Shown piece by piece: positions 27,929 through 34,974 of a stretch of 64,000 bases of DNA. The notes below the pieces were generated by a model, which was not told the DNA's origin, searched no databases, and saw only the letters and a list, made by a program, of their open reading frames with translations. Origin of the DNA: Streptomyces sp. NRRL B-3428 (lineage in GTDB: Bacteria > Actinomycetota > Actinomycetes > Streptomycetales > Streptomycetaceae); NCBI GenBank assembly GCA_000721375.1, contig JOGW01000011.1, positions 62,001 to 126,000 on the forward strand, in the 5' to 3' direction. The position numbers and the translations under genes are program-made. Numbering within the stretch: position 1 is the stretch's first letter; each line of letters starts with the position of its first letter.

Positions 27929-27946
27929 CCTGAACCAAGGTTGAGG
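27929..27946 (-). promoter_or_regulatory. SoxR-type operator
   Basis: Minus strand CCTCAACCTTGGTTCAGG matches the Streptomyces SoxR palindrome CCTCAA(G)...(C)TTGAGG at both ends. It lies between a TTGACC -35-like hexamer (27950-27945) and the FMN reductase start, the usual position for MerR-family activators. Confidence 0.65.
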
Positions 27947-27950
27947 TCAA

Positions 27951-28007
27951 GCAGGGGCCGTGACCTCAAGCGGGGGCCGTGAGTTCGAGCAGGGGCCGTG
28001 AGTTCGA
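27951..28007 (+). repeat. 19-bp tandem repeat between divergent genes
   Basis: Three units (27951-27969, 27970-27988, 27989-28007) of GC(A/G)GGGGCCGTGA plus six bases, followed by a partial copy. The first unit, together with 27941-27949, forms TTGAGGTCA...TGACCTCAA, an extra SoxR-half-site-like inverted repeat. Confidence 0.75.
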
Positions 28008-28032
28008 GCGGGGACTGTCCTACCGTTCCCCC

Positions 28033-28815
28033 ATGACCCCACTCCCCCTGCTCCGTATCGAGATCGACGGCCGCCCGGCCGACGCCGAGTCCCTGCTGCA
28101 CCCCGCCACCACCGCGTACGGGCACTTCACCGCGATGCAGGTGCGCGGCGGCGCGACCCGCGGGCTCGCGCTGCATCTGGAGCGGCTGCGGGCGTCGACC
28201 GCGGAGCTGTGGGAGCGGGAACTCGACGGTGAGCGGGTGCGCGAGCTGATCAGGCACGCGATCGGTGACGAGTACCCCGACGCCTCCGTACGCGTCTACG
28301 TGCACTGCCCCGACGACACCCCGACCGTGATGGTCACGGTGCGCGGACCGCAGCAGATGGCGGGCACCGCGCAGGCCCTGCAGTCGGTGACATACCGGCG
28401 GCCCGCCGCGCACATCAAGCACCTCGGCGGCTTCGGGCAGGCCTACTACGGGCAGCGTGCGCGGGCCGCCGGCTTCGACGACGCGCTGCTGGTCGAGGAC
28501 GCCGGGACCGTGCTCGAAGGCGCCGTCACCAACATCGGCTTCCTTGACGACACCGGTGTCGTCTGGCCCGCCGGGCCGTCCCTCGCGGGCATCACCATGC
28601 AACTGCTCGAACCGAGGCTCGACGCCGCCGGACTGCCCTCGCGCCGCGACCGTGTGACGCTCGGCGGTCTGGGCGCCTACCGGGCCGCGTTCGTCACCAA
28701 CTCCCAGGGGATCGCGCCCGTCAGCCGTATCGACGACACGGATTTCGCCGTGGACGAGAAGCTGATGGAGCGGCTCGGCGAGATCTACGCGGAGGTTCCC
28801 TGGGACGCTGTCTGA
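28033..28815 (+). CDS. class IV aminotransferase / aminodeoxychorismate lyase-like
   Basis: 260 residues, fold-type IV PLP enzyme. The PLP lysine is in RRPAAHIKHLGGFGQAYYG; the glutamate and glycine that contact cofactor are in VLEGAVTNIGFLD; GITMQLLEPRL follows. The length fits aminodeoxychorismate lyase or small branched-chain/D-amino-acid aminotransferases. Near neighbours do not point to folate synthesis, so the substrate is open. The first 40 residues lack the usual DRGF motif and read LHPATTAYGHFT. ATG with no strong ribosome-binding site. Confidence 0.8.
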   Translation: MTPLPLLRIEIDGRPADAESLLHPATTAYGHFTAMQVRGGATRGLALHLERLRASTAELWERELDGERVRELIRHAIGDEYPDASVRVYVHCPDDTPTVMVTVRGPQQMAGTAQALQSVTYRRPAAHIKHLGGFGQAYYGQRARAAGFDDALLVEDAGTVLEGAVTNIGFLDDTGVVWPAGPSLAGITMQLLEPRLDAAGLPSRRDRVTLGGLGAYRAAFVTNSQGIAPVSRIDDTDFAVDEKLMERLGEIYAEVPWDAV

Positions 28816-29070
28816 TCGCCCGCCCAGGCAGTCCCCAAGAGCGCGTCACCCGTTCACAGGCGCCGGGCCCTTCCGTTCCAAGCCGTGGTGCGCACCGCCA
28901 TGACCTGCTGGAACTCCGCGCCCACCGGCCCGTTCCCGCCGACACCCCGGCCATCTGCCGCACGGTCGACAGGCGTACGGCGCCGAGTGCCACTTTCCTC
29001 GTAGGCAAGGGCGCGGCCAAAACGACGGCACAGGGGGTGCTGCGGGCCGTGCGCTGCCGGAGGAAGTCCC

Positions 29071-29595
29071 ATGCGCATCGCCGCCACCCGTCTGCTCGCC
29101 TCATCAGCACTCGCCTTGTCGGCCGCGTTGGCGGCGGCGCCGGCCGTCGCGGACAGCACGGGCACCGGGACGCTCGAGCTGTATCCGACGAGCGTCGTCC
29201 CGGGCGCGACGGTCACGGCGAACACCCCGTCCTGCGGCACCAGCGGCACCGGCGCCGGTGACGCGAGCGCCGTGGGCGCGGGGGGTTTCAAGCTGGAGCC
29301 CACCACCCACGCGCAGGACGCGGTGGGCCGCTTCACCGTGCCGAACTCGGCCTCGCCCGGCACGTACGCGATCCGTGCGAAGTGCGCGGGGGGCGCGGAG
29401 GTGTCGGGCGATCTGATCGTCTCGCTCACCGCATCCACCCACCAGGTCTCTCCGAAGGGACATGTGAAGACCGGGGTCGGCGGCGCTCTCGGGCCCGGCC
29501 CCGTACAGACCACGGCGGGTGTGGCGGCCCTGGCCGTCGCCGCCGCGGGCGGTACCTGGCTCCTGCATCGCCGGGCGAGAGGCGACGGGATCTGA
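29071..29595 (+). CDS. secreted, membrane-tethered protein; probable sortase substrate
   Basis: 174 residues. Signal peptide cleaved after AAPAVA, a beta-rich mature region with two cysteines (PSCGTSG and AKCAGGAE), then at the C terminus VKTGVGGALGPG, a hydrophobic stretch (TTAGVAALAVAAAGGTWLL) and the charged tail HRRARGDGI. That is a cell-wall-sorting layout without LPXTG. The next gene encodes a class F sortase, so this is its likely substrate. Ribosome-binding site GGAGGAA. Confidence 0.75.
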   Translation: MRIAATRLLASSALALSAALAAAPAVADSTGTGTLELYPTSVVPGATVTANTPSCGTSGTGAGDASAVGAGGFKLEPTTHAQDAVGRFTVPNSASPGTYAIRAKCAGGAEVSGDLIVSLTASTHQVSPKGHVKTGVGGALGPGPVQTTAGVAALAVAAAGGTWLLHRRARGDGI

Positions 29596-29745
29596 CGGAC
29601 ACCCTCCGCTGTCCACCGGTACCGCAGTCCCCGCCCCTCTCCGTCGCCTCGACCGCACGCGGCGACGGAGAGGGGCGGGATCCGGGCCTTCCTTCCGGAT
29701 CGGGCCCCGGGCCGACCCACCCCGACGAACCGCTTTGGGGGCACG

Positions 29746-30426
29746 ATGGCGTACGACACGAGGCCGGCCTCGGCCTCCGGTTCCACCGCCCGCGGGCGTG
29801 GCACCCGGCCGAGGCGTTCGCTGAACCTGGCGATAGCCGCGGTGAGTGTGCTCGCGCTGGGCTGCGGGGTGTGGCTGCTTCAGCAGGGCGCCGCTCCCCC
29901 GCCGCAGCCGTCCGCCGCGCAGGGCGCCGACGGCGGTCCGCACGCGCGGGACGCCGGTGCGCCCGCGATGCCGCCCTCTCCCCCGACCCGGATAAGAATC
30001 CCGTCGATCAGGGTCGACGCCCCGCTGACCGGCCTCGGCCTGACCAAGGACGGCTCACTGGAAGTCCCGCCCGCCGAGCGCCGCGATCTGGCCGGCTGGT
30101 ACGAATCCGGTACGACTCCGGGTGACCGCGGCACGGCGATCGTGGCCGGTCACGTGGACAACGCCGAGGGCCCCTCGGTCTTCTACTCGCTCGGCGCCGT
30201 CAAGAAGGGCCAGCCGATCGAGATCCGCCGCACCGACGGCCAGACCGCCGTGTTCACGGTGGACGCGGTCGAGGTCTACGACAGCCGCGCCTTCCCCGAC
30301 GACAAGGTGTACGGCGCGGCGAAGCGGCCCGAACTCCGGGTGATCACCTGCGGGGGCGGCTACTCGAAGAAGACCGGGTATCTGGGGAACGTGGTGGTGT
30401 TCGCGCACCTCACCGGGGTGCGCTGA
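29746..30426 (+). CDS. class F sortase
   Basis: 226 residues. One N-terminal membrane anchor (about 28-46), a proline-rich linker, then a sortase barrel: IRIPSIRVDAPLTGLGL, AGHVDN with the catalytic histidine near 135, and RVITCGGGY with the catalytic cysteine near 201, followed by TGYLGNVVVFAHL. Class E/F enzymes usually have an arginine just before the NVVV strand; here those residues are Leu-Gly, so the third catalytic residue is not obvious. It should cleave a sorting signal and attach the protein to cell wall. Ribosome-binding site TTTGGGGG. Confidence 0.85.
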   Translation: MAYDTRPASASGSTARGRGTRPRRSLNLAIAAVSVLALGCGVWLLQQGAAPPPQPSAAQGADGGPHARDAGAPAMPPSPPTRIRIPSIRVDAPLTGLGLTKDGSLEVPPAERRDLAGWYESGTTPGDRGTAIVAGHVDNAEGPSVFYSLGAVKKGQPIEIRRTDGQTAVFTVDAVEVYDSRAFPDDKVYGAAKRPELRVITCGGGYSKKTGYLGNVVVFAHLTGVR

Positions 30427-30463
30427 GAGCCTGCCCCGGCGGTCCACGCCCCGAGGGCCGCGG

Positions 30464-31246
30464 CTACGCGATCCACTGCTGATACGCGAGCGTCGCGATC
30501 AGCGTGAAGACGACCACCAGCAGTACCACCCGGACGAAACCGCTGCCCTTCTTGAGCGCGGTGTGGGCGCCGAGGGTGCCGCCGGCCAGGTTGAAGGCGG
30601 CCATCAGGGCGGCCAGTTGCCACAGGACCGAGCCCTGCCAGGCGAAGATGCCGAGCGCGCCGGCGTTGGTGCAGGCGTTGGCTATCTTCGCGGTGGCCGA
30701 GGCCCTGACCAGGTCGAGTCCGAGTACGGCGGTCAGGGCGAGGACCAGGAAGGTGCCGGTGCCGGGGCCGATGAGCCCGTCGTAGAAGCCGATACCGAGC
30801 CCCGCGATCCCGATCGCGGCCCAGATCTGCCGCCGGGTGGCGGGGCCGGCCGCGGGCGCGGAGCCGAAGGTCGGCTTGAGGATCACGAACGCGGCGACGC
30901 CGAGCAGCACCACCATGACGAGCGGCTTCAGGACCTCGGTGCTCATACCGGCCGCGAGTGCGGCTCCGCCCATGGACCCGGCGAAGGCGGCGAGTCCGAC
31001 ACGTACCGCCGTACCGACATCGATCGGTGTCTTGCGGAGGTACGTGACGGCCGCTCCGGTCGTACCGACGATCGACACGGCCTTGTTGGTGCCCATGGCG
31101 GTGGTCGCGTGCGTACCCGCGGGAAGCCCGATGAGCAGCGCGGGCAGCAGGATCAGTCCCCCGCCCCCGACCACCGCGTCGATCCAGCCGGCCGCGGCCG
31201 CGGCGAGGCAGAGCAGGACGATGGCGGTCAGGGGTATGTCGGGCAT
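30464..31246 (-). CDS. TauE/SafE-family permease, second copy
   Basis: 260 residues, about eight membrane segments. AAGWIDAVVGGGGLILLPALL and AMGTNKAVSIVGTTGAAVTYL repeat the family signature; the internal duplicate is IGFYDGLIGPGTGTFLV. It is clearly paralogous to the permease at 14270-15025 and closer to the typical family length. Substrate is an organic or inorganic sulfur anion by family, not by direct evidence. Converges on the sortase gene. Confidence 0.88.
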   Translation of the reverse strand: MPDIPLTAIVLLCLAAAAAGWIDAVVGGGGLILLPALLIGLPAGTHATTAMGTNKAVSIVGTTGAAVTYLRKTPIDVGTAVRVGLAAFAGSMGGAALAAGMSTEVLKPLVMVVLLGVAAFVILKPTFGSAPAAGPATRRQIWAAIGIAGLGIGFYDGLIGPGTGTFLVLALTAVLGLDLVRASATAKIANACTNAGALGIFAWQGSVLWQLAALMAAFNLAGGTLGAHTALKKGSGFVRVVLLVVVFTLIATLAYQQWIA

Positions 31247-31338
31247 GATCGCGACCCTAGGTCACGGGATAGGTGGCCCGTCCATTGAATTCGTGGGAGT
31301 TGAGGGAAGTCTGAGGTTGGCGCACCGCAGGGCCCCGT

Positions 31339-31521
31339 TCAGGGCGCGGCCTGCGGCTGGAGCGGGGCGGTGGGGAGACGGTCGGGGGCCGGTGGGGCGG
31401 ACGGTTCGACGGTCAGCGTGAGGAACGTGGCCGCCAGGGCGCTGGCGCCGGCGAGCGAGACGGCGAGTCTGCGGCGGGCCTGGTGGGTGGGGCCGGAGGC
31501 GGGCTTGCGGTGGCGGGCCAT
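31339..31521 (-). CDS. small basic, probably membrane-inserted protein
   Basis: 60 residues. A basic N terminus (MARHRKPASGPTHQARRR) is followed by a hydrophobic stretch LAVSLAGASALAATFLTLTV and a Pro/Ala-rich tail. It could be a short exported peptide or a single-pass membrane protein. No ribosome-binding site stands out and the tail is low-complexity, so it may not be a gene. It lies downstream of the ferric-reductase-like gene on the same strand. Confidence 0.4.
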   Translation of the reverse strand: MARHRKPASGPTHQARRRLAVSLAGASALAATFLTLTVEPSAPPAPDRLPTAPLQPQAAP

Positions 31522-31665
31522 GGGGGTCCGTTCTCGGGGCGGGGACGTGCGTGCGTGGGGGGCGTCTTCGGGGCGGTGGACGTACATGGGGCGGCCGTCT
31601 TCGGGGCGGTGGACACGCGTGGGGGCCGTCTTCGGGGCGCTGAGGAACCGTCCCGACTCCGGGAC

Positions 31666-33336
31666 TCAGAACGTGAAGTTCTCGGCGTGGATGTGCTCTT
31701 CGGGGACACCGGCCCGGACGAGCGCGACCTGCGCCGCCTGCGCCATCCCGGGCGGACCGCACAGATAGACGTCGTGCTCGGCGAGGTCGGGGACCAGGTT
31801 GCGCAGGGCCTGCGGGGCGAGGGGGTCGAAGGAGGCGTCCGAGGGGCCGAGGAGGTAGTGCAGCGCGGCCTGTCGCGAAGCCGCGATGGCCTCGAGCTCC
31901 TCCCTCAGCACCAACTGGGCGGCGTTGTTGGCCCGGTAGAGCAGCGTCAGATCGCCCGGTCCGCCGGGGAGCGTCTCGAAGAGGGCCCGCATCGGCGTGA
32001 TACCGACACCGCCGGCGAGAAGGAGCACCTTGCGGCGCGTACGACGGTGGGCGGTGAGCGCACCGAACGGGCCGGTGGCCAGGACTCTCGTCCCCGGCCG
32101 CAGCCGCCGTATCCGCCGGGTGTGGTTGCCGGCGGCCTTCACCGTGATCCTGAGCGTGTTCCCGCGTACGGGTGCGGAGAGCGAGAAGGGCAGCGCGGTG
32201 TGCCAGAGCCTGCGCCGCAGAAACCGCCACCGGAAGAACTGCCCGGGCTCGGCCCGCAGTTCATCGAGCCCGGCGCCCTGGATCAGGACGGATACGACAT
32301 CGGGCCCTTCCCTGCGTACCTCCGCGACTCTGAGGCCGTGCCGCAGCGCCTGTCTCGCCGGGACGACGAGCCGGTACCAGACGAGCAGCGCGGCGACGGT
32401 GGTGTGCAGCAGCGTCCACACCCAGACGGCGAGCATGCTGCCGGCGATCTCGGGCCCGGCGAGCTGGTGCGCGAAGGCGAGGGCGGCGGCGAGATAGGTG
32501 AGCAGATGCAGGGCGCGCCAGGTCTCGTGCGTCACCCGTCGCCGTACCGCCCGTGCGGAGGTGACACCGACGGCGATGAGGAGCCCGGTGCCGAGGGCCG
32601 CGGCGGCGAGCGCGGGATAGCCGAGCAACTCGCCCCCGGCCGTGAGCAGATCGGTCCCCCGGTGCACGGCGTACCCGCACAGCGCGAGCGCCGTGTGCCC
32701 GACGCACAGACTCAGCACCCAACGCCCGCCCCACGCATGCCATCCGGCCAGCCGGTCGGCCCCCACACCGTGCTCGACGGCAGGCACGCGCGCCATCAGG
32801 AACACCATGACGAGCACGCCGTATCCCGCGAGCAGACCGCTGAGATGGGCCCCGGTCGCGAACAGCGCGTCGAGCCGCGCGGAGACGCGCACCTGCACGG
32901 CCCACAGGGCGGTGACGGCGGCGGCGCCGGTGAGGAGGGCGAGGCGGAGCTGTTTCGGGGAGATACGAAGGTGGTGTGGGGGGACGCGGCGCGCGGTGGC
33001 GGGCTGGGCGGTGGCGGGCTGGGCGGTTCGCGCTCGCCGGGACCGCGCGGCAGCCGGCGCGGCGGCCTCCCCCTCCGTATGCCCGAGCAGCACCCGCAGC
33101 CCATGCGCCGCGGCGGTGCCGATGGCCCGGGTACGCGGAACACGCGGCGGCTGGACGGGCACGGGCGGCATCAGTGGCTCGACGGGCACAGGCGGCATCA
33201 GCGGCTCGACGGAGTCCGCCTCCGCCCACCCCTCGGTCTGCTCGATGTACGCGGCGAGCGCGGGGTACTTGCCCAGGCCGGACCCCCCGACCACTTCCCC
33301 GACCACCATGTCCCCAACCGCTGCGTCTGTCCTCAC
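31666..33336 (-). CDS. ferric-reductase-like flavocytochrome (FAD/NAD oxidoreductase)
   Basis: 556 residues. A proline-rich N-terminal tail with a 9-residue repeat, six membrane segments with haem-ligand histidine candidates (RLAGWHAWGG, CVGHTALALCGYAVHRG, ETWRALHLLTYL, AFAHQLAG), then an FAD domain (EPGQFFRWRF) and an NAD(P) domain (LLLAGGVGITPMRALFE, DVYLCGPPGMAQA) ending in HAENFTF. It should carry electrons from NAD(P)H through FAD and haem across the membrane, to metal or oxygen acceptors. GTG 33336 chosen; a later start is possible. Confidence 0.87.
   Translation of the reverse strand: MRTDAAVGDMVVGEVVGGSGLGKYPALAAYIEQTEGWAEADSVEPLMPPVPVEPLMPPVPVQPPRVPRTRAIGTAAAHGLRVLLGHTEGEAAAPAAARSRRARTAQPATAQPATARRVPPHHLRISPKQLRLALLTGAAAVTALWAVQVRVSARLDALFATGAHLSGLLAGYGVLVMVFLMARVPAVEHGVGADRLAGWHAWGGRWVLSLCVGHTALALCGYAVHRGTDLLTAGGELLGYPALAAAALGTGLLIAVGVTSARAVRRRVTHETWRALHLLTYLAAALAFAHQLAGPEIAGSMLAVWVWTLLHTTVAALLVWYRLVVPARQALRHGLRVAEVRREGPDVVSVLIQGAGLDELRAEPGQFFRWRFLRRRLWHTALPFSLSAPVRGNTLRITVKAAGNHTRRIRRLRPGTRVLATGPFGALTAHRRTRRKVLLLAGGVGITPMRALFETLPGGPGDLTLLYRANNAAQLVLREELEAIAASRQAALHYLLGPSDASFDPLAPQALRNLVPDLAEHDVYLCGPPGMAQAAQVALVRAGVPEEHIHAENFTF
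33154..33207 (-). repeat. 27-bp tandem repeat, two copies, in frame
   Basis: Two nearly identical units (33154-33180 and 33181-33207) encoding VEPLMPPVP twice in the cytoplasmic tail of the flavocytochrome. Confidence 0.85.
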
Positions 33337-33436
33337 GGCGCCTGAACCTAAGGCCTAGGAGCCCTGGGAAACACCTGGTCAGAGCGGTATCGGAGATCCT
33401 TAAGGTTGCTTTGAGGGTGGGCTCAAGGGTGGTTAA

Positions 33437-33634
33437 GAACAGGGTGCCCCCGCCCTCATCCGCCGCGAGCCGGCCGGGACCCTCGGGGAGCGGCTGCTCC
33501 CGGGGGACGACCTGACCGGAGATGTCGAGCGGCTCGTCGAGGGGGGCGTCGCCCGGGCCGTCGACGGGCACCTCACGATCACCGCCGCGGGCCGACAGGC
33601 CCACGCCCGCGTCAAGGCCGAAGCCCCCGGATCC
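33437..33634 (+). pseudogene. winged-helix regulator remnant, no start
   Basis: A coding-like frame reads LIRREPAGTLGERLLPGDD, then VERLVEGGVARAVDGHLTIT and AAGRQAHARVKA. The last part resembles the recognition helix and wing end of a MarR/PadR-like DNA-binding domain. Upstream, the frame is closed by TAA at 33434-33436 and no ATG, GTG or TTG lies between. It appears to be the C-terminal remnant of a deleted regulator. The rest of 33337-33737 holds the nir promoter region. Confidence 0.35.
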
Positions 33635-33676
33635 GCCGGGCCCTCACACACCACGACCCTCCCCGCTGAGATCCCC

Positions 33677-33714
33677 GTTCCCAACGGGAAACCGGGGCGA
33701 TCCGGTGGGGCAAC
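33677..33714 (+). promoter_or_regulatory. candidate GlnR box upstream of the nir operon
   Basis: GTTCC, six bases, GAAAC, six bases, GATCC, six bases, GCAAC: four elements with 11-bp spacing. The GAAAC b-site is perfect and the first a-site matches four of five. It lies 23 bp before the first gene of the operon. Confidence 0.5.
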
Positions 33715-33737
33715 ACCCGGACCGCACGCTGGACCGT

Positions 33738-34973
33738 ATGGGACAGCGCATCGTGGTCATCGGGGCCGGCACCGCCGGGGCGCGGCTCGCGCTGCGGTTG
33801 AAGGGGCGGGCCGACGTCACCCTCGTCGGGGCCGAGCCGCACGCCCCGTACAACCGTGTACTGCTCGCCGATGTCCTCGCGGGACGGTACGGCGCGGACA
33901 TCACGGCGCTGCCCGATCCCGGGCCCGTGCTGCAGGACCGTGTCGTACGGATCGACCGGGAAGCGCGGCAGGTCCACCTCGCCGCGACCGACCCGCTTGC
34001 GTACGACTCCCTCGTACTCGCCACCGGATCCAACCCCGTCCTGCCTCCCCTGCGCGGCCTCACCGAGGGCCTCCCCGAGAACGTGTACGCGTTCCGGACC
34101 ATGGACGACTGCCTCGCTCTCGACCAGGTGGTGCGCGAAGGCGCCCGCGCCGTGGTCATCGGGGGCGGGCTGCTCGGCGTGCTGTGTGCGCGGGCGCTCG
34201 CCGAGCGCGGTGCGCAGGTCGTGCTCGCGCAGCAGGGCGAGCATCTGATGGAGCGCCAACTCGACGCGGAGGCGGCCGAGTTGGTACGGGAGCATCTCGG
34301 TCTGCGCGGTATCGAGGTGCACACCGAGTGCCGGGTGAGGGAAGTGCGCACCCGGCAAGGAAGGGCGGTCGGAGTCGCACTCGCCGACGGTTACGTGCTC
34401 GGCGCCGATCTGATCGTGCTCGCCTGCGGCGTACGGCCCAGCACGCTGCTCGCCCGCGAGGCCGGGCTCGACGTCCGCACCGGCATCGTCGTCGACGACG
34501 AGCTGCGCACCAGCGACCCCGCGATCCACGCGATCGGCGACTGCGCCGAACACCGCGGCCGTACCTACGGACTCGCCACCCCCGCCCTCGAACAGGCCGA
34601 CGCCCTCGCCGGCTTCCTCACCGACAGGAGCGGCACGTACGAGGGCACCCGCGCACTGACCCGCCTCACCCTCACCGGACAAGGAAGTGCCGCACAAGGA
34701 AGCACCGGACAAGGAAGTGCCGGTCAACTCCCCCTGGACCTGGCCACGTTCGGCGATCCCTCGATCCGCGAGGGCGACGACGTGATCCGGCTGACGGACG
34801 CCACGCGCCGTACATACCGCAAGGTCGTCGTCCGTGACGACCGCCTGGTCGGCGGAGTGCTGCTCGGCGAACTGGGCGCGGTGGGCGCCCTCGCCGACGC
34901 CTGGCACGCCGCCGAGCCGCTCCCCCAGGACGCGTCACTGCACCATCTGCTCACTCACGACGGAGGCCTCTGA
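33738..34973 (+). CDS. NAD(P)/FAD oxidoreductase of the nitrite reductase operon
   Basis: 411 residues. FAD motif VIGAGTAGARLALRL, then PHAPYNRVLLADVLAG, LVLATGSNPVLPP, NAD motif VIGGGLLGVLCARAL near 137 and HAIGDCAE. It is homologous to the N-terminal flavin half of NirB but lacks iron-sulfur and siroheme domains. It could donate electrons to NasA or NirB. Residues about 313-330 are a repeat-expanded GQGSA/GQGST linker. The next gene begins after one base, so translation is coupled. Confidence 0.85.
   Translation: MGQRIVVIGAGTAGARLALRLKGRADVTLVGAEPHAPYNRVLLADVLAGRYGADITALPDPGPVLQDRVVRIDREARQVHLAATDPLAYDSLVLATGSNPVLPPLRGLTEGLPENVYAFRTMDDCLALDQVVREGARAVVIGGGLLGVLCARALAERGAQVVLAQQGEHLMERQLDAEAAELVREHLGLRGIEVHTECRVREVRTRQGRAVGVALADGYVLGADLIVLACGVRPSTLLAREAGLDVRTGIVVDDELRTSDPAIHAIGDCAEHRGRTYGLATPALEQADALAGFLTDRSGTYEGTRALTRLTLTGQGSAAQGSTGQGSAGQLPLDLATFGDPSIREGDDVIRLTDATRRTYRKVVVRDDRLVGGVLLGELGAVGALADAWHAAEPLPQDASLHHLLTHDGGL
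34676..34727 (+). repeat. tandem GGACAAGGAAGTGCC-type repeat, in frame
   Basis: Three imperfect units of about 18 bp encoding GQGSAA, GQGST and GQGSAG in the flavoprotein, between its NAD domain and C-terminal domain. Confidence 0.8.
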
Positions 34974-34974
34974 G

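Noticed and set aside
31247..31660. Longer 82-codon version of the small basic protein, starting at 31587
   Set aside because: The added N terminus is encoded by an imperfect GC repeat (GGGGCGGTGGAC units) and has no ribosome-binding site; ATG 31521 is more natural.
33330..33365. TTAGGTTCAGGC near the flavocytochrome start as an iron (DmdR/IdeR) box
   Set aside because: Only one half matches, and an extra base breaks the 19-bp pattern.
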